Made by a program: the position numbers and the translations under genes. From positions 1 to 6,434 of the forward strand of contig NZ_CBFIIK010000136.1 in assembly GCF_965662675.1 (NCBI RefSeq): 6,434 nucleotides of DNA, written 5' to 3'. Positions 1-5,059 of the stretch are shown in pieces (the stretch's first letter is position 1; each line of letters starts with the position of its first letter). Origin of the DNA: Roseicyclus sp965662675 (GTDB taxonomy: Bacteria > Pseudomonadota > Alphaproteobacteria > Rhodobacterales > Rhodobacteraceae). The notes below the pieces were generated by a model. The model saw only the letters and a list, made by a program, of their open reading frames with translations, was not told the DNA's origin and ran no database searches.

Positions 1-120
1 TGCGGCAGGCAAGTTACACGCCCGCCTCTCTTTATTCTGGGTACAAAAACACACTATAGATATATATATCTTACCAAAGATTACCGAAGTCAATCTTAGC
101 CACGACATTGGTTCGTTTCA
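1..120. other. AT-rich left flank with no recognisable gene
   Basis: This stretch is much richer in A and T than the rest of the window and includes a 12-bp perfect palindrome of alternating A/T at 59-70 (GATATATATATC). No open frame here has a ribosome binding site or plausible codon use. It probably holds upstream promoter DNA for the operon starting at 196, and perhaps for an unseen gene to the left. I cannot assign -35 and -10 boxes with confidence. Confidence 0.4.
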
Positions 121-136
121 TTGCGGACTATCAATG
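121..136 (+). promoter_or_regulatory. Crp/Fnr-type operator, copy 1, before the baeRF-like/regulator operon
   Basis: The sequence is TTGCGGACTATCAATG. Its first 14 bases match the FNR-type dyad TTGAY-N4-RTCAA at 8 of 10 specified positions; the departure is CG instead of AT/AC in the left half. The right half (ATCAA) is canonical. It ends 59 bp before the ATG at 196, in an operon that encodes a Crp/Fnr regulator, so autoregulation is likely. The same extended 16-bp pattern recurs in five other intergenic places in this window. If it activates from -41.5, transcription would start near 169, but only a weak -10 is visible (GCGAAT, 155-160). Confidence 0.68.
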
Positions 137-195
137 CTCGACGCGCCCCGATCTGCGAATGTGCAAAAATTGCAAATTCAACGATTGGGGAAAAC

Positions 196-690
196 ATGAC
201 CGCGCGCATCTGGGCACTTGTGATCGATCCAATGCATGCACGCGTGTTACGCGGGTTCGAGAGTGGCGACGGCGAAGAGCCGATCGAATTTGTCAGCCAT
301 GCCCCGGCGACACGTTTGCGGGCCATCTTGTCGGGCGCCGTGCTTGGCACAAAAAGTGATGGTCACGACACGCAGGGCGCTGCCCCCGCGCCCATCGACG
401 CCGAGGAACTGCGCGAGGATACGGACGAGTTCTTGCGCGAGACCTTGAGTTTTCTCGAGACCCAGCACCGCGCGCATCGTTTCGAGCGCCTCGCCGTTTT
501 CGCCGACCCTGCCATTCTCACCAGCGTGCGAACGCAGTTGTCGGCCCAGTTGAAGGACGGGCTGATCCTGCATCCGGCGCGCCGCCTCATGACCTTGGCG
601 CAAGATACGCTGCATCGACGGCTGCGCGACCTGATCGACCAATCCGACAAACAAGGCGGCGCAGGGCCGCGCAATCAAGGGAGTGATTGA
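196..690 (+). CDS. host-attachment protein / baeRF-like family protein
   Basis: This is a 164-residue protein resembling the family annotated 'protein required for attachment to host cells' (Pfam Host_attach, PF10116), which I recall being grouped with bacterial eRF1-like (baeRF) proteins. The visible family features are an N-terminal strand (RIWALVIDPMHARVLR, residues 4-19), a variable middle, and a C-terminal half with FERLAVFADPAILTSVR followed by a basic, helical end. There is no signal peptide or membrane segment, so a cytoplasmic location fits better than a surface adhesin. The start at 196 was chosen because a GGGG stretch lies just upstream (187-190) and family similarity begins there; the frame is open back to 121 without similarity. 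The stop is 3 bp before the Crp/Fnr regulator gene, so the two are very probably cotranscribed. The attachment role is inherited from annotation and is uncertain; a ribosome- or stress-related role is equally possible. Confidence 0.75.
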   Translation: MTARIWALVIDPMHARVLRGFESGDGEEPIEFVSHAPATRLRAILSGAVLGTKSDGHDTQGAAPAPIDAEELREDTDEFLRETLSFLETQHRAHRFERLAVFADPAILTSVRTQLSAQLKDGLILHPARRLMTLAQDTLHRRLRDLIDQSDKQGGAGPRNQGSD

Positions 691-693
691 CCG

Positions 694-1581
694 ATGACGA
701 TACTACAAGACAACCAATCCACACCGAACACCTGTGCGGGCTGCGATCCACGGACAAGGGCATTGTGCAAAGCGGTCTCGGCGGCATCGGCCGGTCGCGC
801 CGCTATCCGGCTGCGCAAGCTTCCGGCGGGTTGGGTGCTGCAAGATGAGGGTGAGGCCCCCAAGCTGACAGGCATCTTGCGGCGTGGCTATTTGCGCACC
901 GAGCGTATCCTCGAGGATGGTCGGCGCAGCATCGTGGGGCTGGCGCTGCCATCCGACCCGGTCGGTGCGTGGCTGGGGCAAGACGGTAGTTGCAGCATCA
1001 GCGCGGCGACCGATGTCGAGATCTGCAGCTTCGACCCGCAGGTCTTGCGCCGCCTATTTGAAAAAGAACCCGAACTGCGCCTCGAAATCCTGCGCGCCGC
1101 AGCCGAGCAATATGCCCGCCAATTGGAACTGCTTTGGCGGCGCGGCGCGCTCAACAGCCGCGAGCGGATCATCGCCTTTCTGGTCATGGCCGCCGAGATC
1201 ATGCCAAGCGAACCCCTACCGGGCGGTGGGCTTGTGGTTTCGGTGCCGATCTCGCGGCGCGATTGGGCCGATATGACCAACACGACCGTCGAAACGATCT
1301 GTCGCACGCTCGGTCAACTCGCCGAACAAGGGCTGATCGAAAGCCGCGCGCAGGGCCGCTACCTGATCAATGATCTATCCGCCTTGGCCGATATGGCCGG
1401 GATCGACCCTGAGACGGATGTCATGGCTATTTGCCGGACCGAGGGGTTGGCACGCGCGCTCGGCGGGACGCGGCCAATCCAGATTCGGCTTGATGCCGAT
1501 GACACGCCGTATCGGCCCGGCGATCGCGCCGCGCAGCAAATGGCGCAGCCAAGCACGCCGCCGCAGCAATTGCCGATCTAG
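694..1581 (+). CDS. Crp/Fnr family transcriptional regulator, FnrN/FnrL-like, with four conserved cysteines
   Basis: This 295-residue regulator has the FNR architecture. The N-terminal cysteine cluster is C14-X2-C17-X7-C25 (FnrN/FixK-subgroup spacing), and a fourth cysteine, C111 in DVEICSFDP, matches the position of C122 in E. coli FNR. An oxygen- or NO-labile [4Fe-4S] cluster is therefore expected. A cyclic-nucleotide-like beta-roll spans about 35-120, a dimer helix about 120-150, and a winged HTH about 154-228. The recognition helix reads TTVETICRTLGQL: Glu200 and Arg204 match FNR E209 and R213, but Cys203 replaces Ser212. About 65 residues follow the wing (231-295), ending in a Pro/Gln-rich tail; this is longer than FNR. 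The SD sequence GGAG lies inside the preceding gene's end (680-683), which supports translational linkage. The operon carries an FNR-like box at 121, so self-regulation is plausible. The exact subgroup (FnrL, DNR, NnrR or new) cannot be settled by eye. Confidence 0.92.
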   Translation: MTILQDNQSTPNTCAGCDPRTRALCKAVSAASAGRAAIRLRKLPAGWVLQDEGEAPKLTGILRRGYLRTERILEDGRRSIVGLALPSDPVGAWLGQDGSCSISAATDVEICSFDPQVLRRLFEKEPELRLEILRAAAEQYARQLELLWRRGALNSRERIIAFLVMAAEIMPSEPLPGGGLVVSVPISRRDWADMTNTTVETICRTLGQLAEQGLIESRAQGRYLINDLSALADMAGIDPETDVMAICRTEGLARALGGTRPIQIRLDADDTPYRPGDRAAQQMAQPSTPPQQLPI

Positions 1582-1598
1582 GACCGGCCCCGCCATGA

Positions 1599-1614
1599 TT
1601 GCGGCCCGTCAATG
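1599..1614 (+). promoter_or_regulatory. Crp/Fnr-type operator, copy 2, before hsp20
   Basis: TTGCGGCCCGTCAATG lies in the 114-bp gap between the regulator gene and hsp20, ending 81 bp before the hsp20 ATG. It shares ATTGCGG and TCAATG with the copy at 121. The right half (GTCAA) is a canonical FNR half-site. A hexamer CGCAAT at 1635-1640 stands where a -10 would fall for activation from -41.5, though only its AAT matches consensus. I see no terminator before it, so hsp20 may also receive read-through from the upstream operon. Confidence 0.68.
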
Positions 1615-1695
1615 TCGCACCGCGCGTTTCAGGCCGCAATGGCAAGACCCTGCCTGCCGCATCACGCGGCGATATCAAAACAAGGAGATCAGGTC

Positions 1696-2226
1696 ATGAC
1701 CAAGCAAAGCGGTTCTGTGGATGTGCCATCCAAAGCGCCGGGTGAAGCGCGCAGCCATGGTGCGGGCTGGGCCCCACTTGTCACCTTGCGCGACGAGATC
1801 GACCGCCTTTTCGATGAATTCGGAGCCGGGCTTTGGCGCGCACCACGCGCGCACCGCTTTGATCCGCGCGCGATGTTTTCCAACGAACAACCGCTTGTTC
1901 CAGCGCTCGAGATGGTCGATCGCAACGGGCATTACGAGATCAAGGCCGAATTGCCCGGCCTCGCACCGAGCGATATCGAGGTGCAGATCGATGCCGGGAT
2001 GCTGACCATCAGCGGCGCGTTATCCCAAGAGCAGCGCGCCGAAAAAGCCGATTTCCTTGTCAGCGAGCGCCATTACGGCGCGTTTCGGCGCAGTCTGCGC
2101 CTGCCACCCGCGGCCGATCCCGACCAGATCGCCGCCCGGCTTGCGCAAGGTGTCTTGACCATCACCATCCCCAAAACGGCCAATGCCCGCGAGACCGCGC
2201 GCAAGATCGCGATCAAGGCGGCATGA
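1696..2226 (+). CDS. small heat-shock protein, Hsp20/alpha-crystallin family
   Basis: This is a 176-residue ATP-independent holdase chaperone that would bind unfolding proteins as an oligomer in the cytoplasm. The N-terminal arm contains the LRDEIDRLFDEF helix (31-42), typical of bacterial class sHsps. The alpha-crystallin domain runs from about 66 to 160 and includes YEIKAELPGL (80-89), GMLTISG (101-107), ERHYGAFRRSLRLP (124-137) and the signature ARLAQGVLTITIPK (147-160). A C-terminal I-X-I motif (IAI, 171-173) is present for oligomer docking. The start at 1696 has an ideal AAGGAG (1682-1687) with 8-nt spacing; an in-frame ATG at 1612 has no such site and its extension does not resemble the family. 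A Crp/Fnr-type box upstream suggests oxygen/redox control instead of, or in addition to, heat control. Confidence 0.95.
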   Translation: MTKQSGSVDVPSKAPGEARSHGAGWAPLVTLRDEIDRLFDEFGAGLWRAPRAHRFDPRAMFSNEQPLVPALEMVDRNGHYEIKAELPGLAPSDIEVQIDAGMLTISGALSQEQRAEKADFLVSERHYGAFRRSLRLPPAADPDQIAARLAQGVLTITIPKTANARETARKIAIKAA

Positions 2227-2264
2227 AAAACGGGCGGGGGGCGCGCATGCAAGCCGCCCCGCCC
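2226..2264 (-). terminator. terminator of the cytochrome c gene, between convergent genes
   Basis: A GC-rich hairpin pairs 2232-2239 (GGGCGGGG) with 2257-2264 (CCCCGCCC), extended by three more pairs past one bulged base, with a loop of about 10 nt. Read on the minus strand, the stem is followed by one G and then five T (complement of A2226-A2230), the form of a rho-independent terminator for the cytochrome gene. On the plus strand no T-run follows, so termination of hsp20 here would be weaker. The T-run overlaps the last base of the hsp20 stop codon. Confidence 0.65.
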
Positions 2265-2286
2265 ATCGCGCTGGATGAGTGCAGGC

Positions 2287-2721
2287 TCAATCTTGGACCG
2301 ACTCCAGGTAATGGGCGATCGACAAGATGCGGCCCCGCACGATCACCTCGGCCCGGAAATGCCCCCCTTCGGCCAAAGCCTGCGGCATGAAACGCGCGCC
2401 CCAGACAGGCATGATCGTGCCATGCGCGCCGACACCGCTGCGCCCGTCGATGATCTGCACCACCTTGTAGAGCGGAAATTCACCATCATTCTCACGCGTC
2501 AGTGTTGTCAGGCCGGGTGTGTCGACATTGAGATAGCGCGCCACCGGCCCATCGCCGCGCGCGCTTTCGCCATGACAGGCCGAACAGCTGTACATGTATT
2601 CAAGCCGCCCGGTGTCGTCGTTATCGTCATCGTCTTCGGCCATGGCCGGGACGGCGGCCAGCATCGCGGCGGCGAAACCAAGGGCGATGGCGCTGCGGGG
2701 CTTGGGGCTAGGCTGGGGCAT
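2287..2721 (-). CDS. periplasmic monohaem cytochrome c (class I-like)
   Basis: This is a 144-residue exported c-type cytochrome. A signal peptide has a basic start (K7, R9), a hydrophobic core (AIALGFAAAMLAAVPA) and a likely AMA|E cleavage after residue 28. The haem-binding motif is C46-S-A-C49-H50, and the probable distal haem ligand is M104 in TIMPVWG, as in cytochrome c domains of electron-transfer partners and of some oxidase or dehydrogenase subunits. The mature protein begins with a strikingly acidic run (EDDDDNDD). The start at 2721 was chosen because AGGAG lies 6 nt upstream and the signal peptide begins there; the frame is open to an ATG at 2787, which would put non-signal sequence ahead of the leader and overlaps an operator. 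It is transcribed alone, divergent from the BON gene and convergent with hsp20. The redox partner is unknown. Confidence 0.88.
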   Translation of the reverse strand: MPQPSPKPRSAIALGFAAAMLAAVPAMAEDDDDNDDTGRLEYMYSCSACHGESARGDGPVARYLNVDTPGLTTLTRENDGEFPLYKVVQIIDGRSGVGAHGTIMPVWGARFMPQALAEGGHFRAEVIVRGRILSIAHYLESVQD

Positions 2722-2784
2722 GTGGATCTCCTGGTTCTGGGAATGGAACGCGCCGGTCAGTCTGGGCCGCCCGAGCGAGGCCCA

Positions 2785-2800
2785 CATTGACGGGACGCAA
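2785..2800 (-). promoter_or_regulatory. Crp/Fnr-type operator, copy 3, pointing to cytochrome c
   Basis: Read on the minus strand this is TTGCGTCCCGTCAATG. It begins 63 bp before the cytochrome c ATG at 2721 and matches the other copies. An FNR-family activator here would fit a respiratory electron carrier. It lies back to back with the copy at 2820; the dyad centres are 33 bp apart, about three helical turns. A weak hexamer (CAGACT, 2759-2764 on the minus strand) occupies the expected -10 place. Confidence 0.68.
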
Positions 2801-2819
2801 ACCGCCCGAGCTTGGAGGC

Positions 2820-2835
2820 TTGCGCCCCATCAATG
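2820..2835 (+). promoter_or_regulatory. Crp/Fnr-type operator, copy 4, pointing to the BON gene
   Basis: TTGCGCCCCATCAATG ends 63 bp before the BON-domain gene ATG at 2899. The left half is TTGCG and the right half is the canonical ATCAA. The spacing to the start codon is the same as for the divergent cytochrome copy, so the pair looks like a symmetric divergent control region. Confidence 0.68.
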
Positions 2836-2854
2836 CCCGCCCGTGCCCACGCGT

Positions 2855-2860
2855 TAGCAT
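2855..2860 (+). promoter_or_regulatory. possible -10 element of the BON gene promoter
   Basis: TAGCAT matches the sigma-70 -10 consensus at four of six positions. It lies 31 bp (centre to centre) downstream of the operator at 2820, close to the 32 bp expected when an FNR-type activator binds at -41.5. It would give a transcript start near 2867 and a leader of about 30 nt. It is the best -10 match among the six operator copies, but short hexamers occur by chance. Confidence 0.35.
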
Positions 2861-2898
2861 CGGGGCCTGCACATCGCTTATCCGCATGGAGGAAGATC

Positions 2899-3546
2899 AT
2901 GAACGACAAGGAATTGCGGCTCGATATTCTGGAGGAACTGGATCTCGAACCCAGCGTCGACGCGGCCGATATCGGCGTCGCCGTCGATGGTCAGGTGGTG
3001 ACATTGACCGGACATGTCCGATCGTTCAGCGACAAGGTCACCATCCGCGAAATCGTCGAAGGTATTCGCGGCGTGCGCGCCATCGCCGACGAGATCGAGG
3101 TGCGCCCCATCGGCGCGCATATCACCGCCGATGACGAGATCGCCAAGCGCATCGTCAACACGCTGAAATGGAACAGCTCGGTTCCCGATGAAAAGATCAA
3201 GATCACCGTGACCAAGGGCTGGGTCACGCTCGACGGTCAGGTCGAGTGGCACTATCAATCGACCGCCACCGAACAGGCCGTGCGCCGCTTGGTAGGGGTG
3301 ACGGGCGTCAATAACCGTTTGCGCATCACCCCGGCGGTGAAACCCGCCGATGTCACCCAGCGCATCCAAAAGGCGCTACAGCGCGACGCCGAGCTCGATG
3401 CCAGCGCGATCAAGGTCAATGTCGATGGCGGCAAGGTCACGCTCGAGGGCCGCGTGCGCTATCTGGGCGAGCGGCGCAGCGCCGAGCGCGCGGCATGGTC
3501 CGCCCCCGGTGTGACCGAAGTTGTCGATCATCTGACGGTCAGCTGA
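2899..3546 (+). CDS. protein with three BON domains
   Basis: This 215-residue protein consists almost entirely of three BON domains (the OsmY/secretin-associated fold): about residues 4-70, 76-145 and 151-215. Each shows the family pattern of a helix, a V-V-T-L-x-G-x-V strand pair (VVTLTGHV at 33-40, WVTLDGQVEW at 108-117, KVTLEGRVRY at 179-188), and a closing GV-x-x-V/I segment (GVRAI, GVTGVNNRL, GVTEVVDHL). No signal peptide or lipobox is present, so it should be cytoplasmic, unlike periplasmic OsmY. BON proteins are linked to osmotic and envelope stress and to phospholipid or ligand binding, but the exact role here is unknown. The start at 2899 has GGAGGA (2888-2893) upstream; the longer frame from 2812 has no SD and would include the operator at 2820. 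It is monocistronic, with a strong terminator after it. Confidence 0.92.
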   Translation: MNDKELRLDILEELDLEPSVDAADIGVAVDGQVVTLTGHVRSFSDKVTIREIVEGIRGVRAIADEIEVRPIGAHITADDEIAKRIVNTLKWNSSVPDEKIKITVTKGWVTLDGQVEWHYQSTATEQAVRRLVGVTGVNNRLRITPAVKPADVTQRIQKALQRDAELDASAIKVNVDGGKVTLEGRVRYLGERRSAERAAWSAPGVTEVVDHLTVS

Positions 3547-3573
3547 CACCCCATCCGATGCGCCGGGCTCTCG

Positions 3574-4518
3574 CTACCCGCCGCCATGCCGCCACGCCCC
3601 CGCGCTTTGCTCAAGCGCGGGGGTCTTTGCGTAATGCTGCGTGCAGGCGTCTTCGCGGCCACGGATCACGCGCAGGCCCTTGAGTGGCCCACTGGTCTCG
3701 GTCACGATCGTCGCGCGCCCCTCGGCCCCACCATCGGGGCGATGGTAAATCACCACCCAATCGCGCGTGCGGCCCAATTCATGGGCATGGGCGGTATTCG
3801 AAAAAAGCGCGGTGAATTCCCATCCGTCCGCGTGGTGATGCATGATCGGCAACCATGCCGCGCCTGCGGGGTTGAAGCGGCGCGGCGCGATCAGACGCAG
3901 CGCGCCCGCCGCGGCCTTGGCGCGGTAGCGCGCATCCATCGAAAGCAGCAGATCGACGGGTGGTATGGGCGCCTCTTGGGCGTTACGTGCCCTGCCCCTG
4001 CCATCGGGCACGCGGTTCAAACGCTGCGCCAAACCCGCCAAAATCGCCGCGCGCCGCCGCGCCCCGATGCCTTGCACCTCGGCGTCACCCAAACGCAGCA
4101 CCGCTTCCAGATCAGGCAAGCTATCGACACCCAAGGACTGCACAAGGCGGCTGGCCAGAACCGGGCCGATACCCGGTATCGTTGCAAAAAGCCGCTCGGG
4201 TGTCAGGCTTTGCACGCGCTGCTCAAGCTGGCGCCATCGCCCTGTGGTCAGCATCTCGACGATCGCCGCCGCAATCCCACGCCCGATCCCGCGCAAGGCG
4301 ATCAGCGCATCGATCCCACCGACCTCGAAAACCTCGGATAGGGGGCGATCAAGGGCCATGATCTCTTCGACCGCGGCACGATAGGCACGGATGCGGAAGC
4401 GGTCCCCGCCCTCTGCCGCCAACAGATCGCCATAGCGCGCCAGCCGCTCGGCGATCTGGCTGTTGGTGTCGATCTGGGCGGTGGCATCGGGCGCGGCTGG
4501 TGGTGCGGGCGATAGCAT
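3574..4518 (-). CDS. helix-hairpin-helix DNA-binding protein, PolX N-terminal-like, no polymerase active site
   Basis: This is a 314-residue protein. Residues about 19-100 resemble the 8-kDa/HhH domain at the N-terminus of family X DNA polymerases (NSQIAERLARYGDLLAAEGGDRFRIRAYRAA, then the HhH hairpin LRGIGRG at 75-81). Two more HhH hairpins follow, IPGIGP (114-119) and VQGIGARR (148-155), so sequence-independent DNA binding is likely. The catalytic palm with its paired aspartates and the PHP exonuclease are absent. The C-terminal part (about 205-296) is a separate conserved-looking domain with RFNP, WLPIMHHH, WEFTALFSNTAHAHELGRTRDWVVIY and GPLKGLRVIRGRE. I recognise it as recurring in similar bacterial proteins but cannot give its function. 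The start at 4518 has GGAGG 7 nt upstream; the frame is open to 4686 without similarity. The last residues (300-308) are encoded by the terminator hairpin of the convergent BON gene. A role in DNA repair or protection is inferred only. Confidence 0.82.
   Translation of the reverse strand: MLSPAPPAAPDATAQIDTNSQIAERLARYGDLLAAEGGDRFRIRAYRAAVEEIMALDRPLSEVFEVGGIDALIALRGIGRGIAAAIVEMLTTGRWRQLEQRVQSLTPERLFATIPGIGPVLASRLVQSLGVDSLPDLEAVLRLGDAEVQGIGARRRAAILAGLAQRLNRVPDGRGRARNAQEAPIPPVDLLLSMDARYRAKAAAGALRLIAPRRFNPAGAAWLPIMHHHADGWEFTALFSNTAHAHELGRTRDWVVIYHRPDGGAEGRATIVTETSGPLKGLRVIRGREDACTQHYAKTPALEQSAGAWRHGGG
3597..3629 (+). terminator. strong hairpin terminator of the BON gene
   Basis: An 11-bp perfect stem pairs CCCCCGCGCTT (3597-3607) with its complement at 3613-3623 around the 5-nt loop TGCTC. 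It is followed on the plus strand by TCTTTG, a short T-rich tract, which fits intrinsic termination about 50-80 nt after the BON stop at 3546. On the minus strand no T-run follows, so it should not terminate the opposite gene, although it lies inside that gene's last codons. Confidence 0.75.
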
Positions 4519-4604
4519 GGGCGGGCCTCCGATCTGCGTGCGGGCTGGGCGGGTTCGGCGCGGCGGGCGCGCCACCACAGGCTGCGCAATCGTCCGACAA
4601 GCGG

Positions 4605-4620
4605 CATTGACGGGCATCAA
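4605..4620 (-). promoter_or_regulatory. Crp/Fnr-type operator, copy 5, before the HhH gene
   Basis: On the minus strand this reads TTGATGCCCGTCAATG. It is the only copy with a fully canonical FNR dyad (TTGAT-N4-GTCAA), and it still carries the shared CCCGTCAATG right side. It begins 86 bp before the HhH gene ATG at 4518 and points towards it. No good -10 is visible at the matching distance. Confidence 0.7.
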
Positions 4621-4916
4621 GCGCTGACTTGGCGGGGGGCCCAAACCGAGGGCGACGCAGGAGAACTGGGGACATCTCGACCGCATCGCCCCCGTGGTCC
4701 GGGGCAGGACCGGACCCGCCGCGATCTGGGCGTGTGGTCACGGGGGTTAGCCCGATACACCGTTTCCAGACCGCAGCGGATCAGCCCGATGAGGTTCATG
4801 GCGGGTCAGGTCATTTTGGCTACCACCCTTTCGCCCTAAGGCGCTCCGATCGCGGCCATGTCCCTTCCTGCTCCCCTCATCGAGAATTTCATACTCTCAC
4901 CAAGGGCCGAATCGCG

Positions 4917-4932
4917 CATTGACGGCGCGCAA
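4917..4932 (-). promoter_or_regulatory. Crp/Fnr-type operator, copy 6, in the large gap
   Basis: On the minus strand this is TTGCGCGCCGTCAATG, the same extended pattern as the other copies. Its nearest plus-strand gene is the coiled-coil gene, whose ATG at 5060 is 128 bp away, and it is oriented away from that gene. In its own direction the next accepted start is the HhH gene, about 400 bp off. A TATGAA hexamer on the minus strand (4888-4893) lies near the place expected for a -10. The site may serve the coiled-coil gene in reverse orientation or drive a minus-strand small transcript. Confidence 0.6.
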
Positions 4933-5059
4933 ATCAACCCTGGCTGCCCCTTTGCAGGCGGCATGAAACTTTCGCGCGATTGCTGCCAAAGGTTGCCCCT
5001 TTCATAGTGCGCGGTGACGAACGGACCCCGCAAGGGGGCGCATCGCGGCGGGAGGCAGC

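Larger units (their letters stand above)
4519..5059. other. 541-bp divergent intergenic region without a convincing gene
   Basis: The gap between the HhH gene (-) and the coiled-coil gene (+) holds two Crp/Fnr-type boxes (4605-4620 and 4917-4932). A 60-codon minus frame (4617-4799) starts well (MNLIGLIRCGLETVYRANP), but it has no SD, an in-frame TGA two codons upstream of its start, and unusual codons (AGA, GGA, CCA, CGA) in its second half. Small hairpins are visible, for example CCCCG/CGGGG at 4690-4704 and CGCC/GGCG at 4832-4843. I could not match any known riboswitch, tRNA or small RNA. A long leader or an unannotated small RNA is possible. Confidence 0.5.

Noticed and set aside
80..93. 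Half-site GTCAA in the AT-rich leader as a seventh operator
   Set aside because: The left half (ATTAC) does not match TTGAY or TTGCG and the extended flank is absent.
170..181. TTGCAAATTCAA as a further FNR-type box just before the first gene
   Set aside because: Only 6 bases separate TTG from CAA; the FNR-type dyad needs 8, and the shared trailing TG and C-rich spacer are missing.
1646..1695. ROSE-like RNA thermosensor in the hsp20 leader
   Set aside because: A small hairpin (1656-1670) and a weak bulged pairing of GACCCTG (1646-1652) with CAGGTC next to the SD can be drawn, but the AAGGAG itself stays largely unpaired and the typical ROSE sequence is not seen.
2722..2787. Longer cytochrome c start at 2787
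   Set aside because: It would place 22 unrelated residues before a typical signal peptide, has no SD, and its ATG is part of the operator copy; the start at 2721 has AGGAG at good spacing.
4617..4799. 60-codon minus-strand ORF as a real gene
   Set aside because: It has no ribosome binding site, an in-frame stop just upstream, and its second half uses codons rare in this window; it is kept only as a possibility under the copy 6 finding.
4690..4845. Riboswitch or tRNA in the large intergenic gap
   Set aside because: I compared it with TPP, fluoride, guanidine and tRNA T-loop signatures from memory and found no convincing match; only short isolated hairpins are present.
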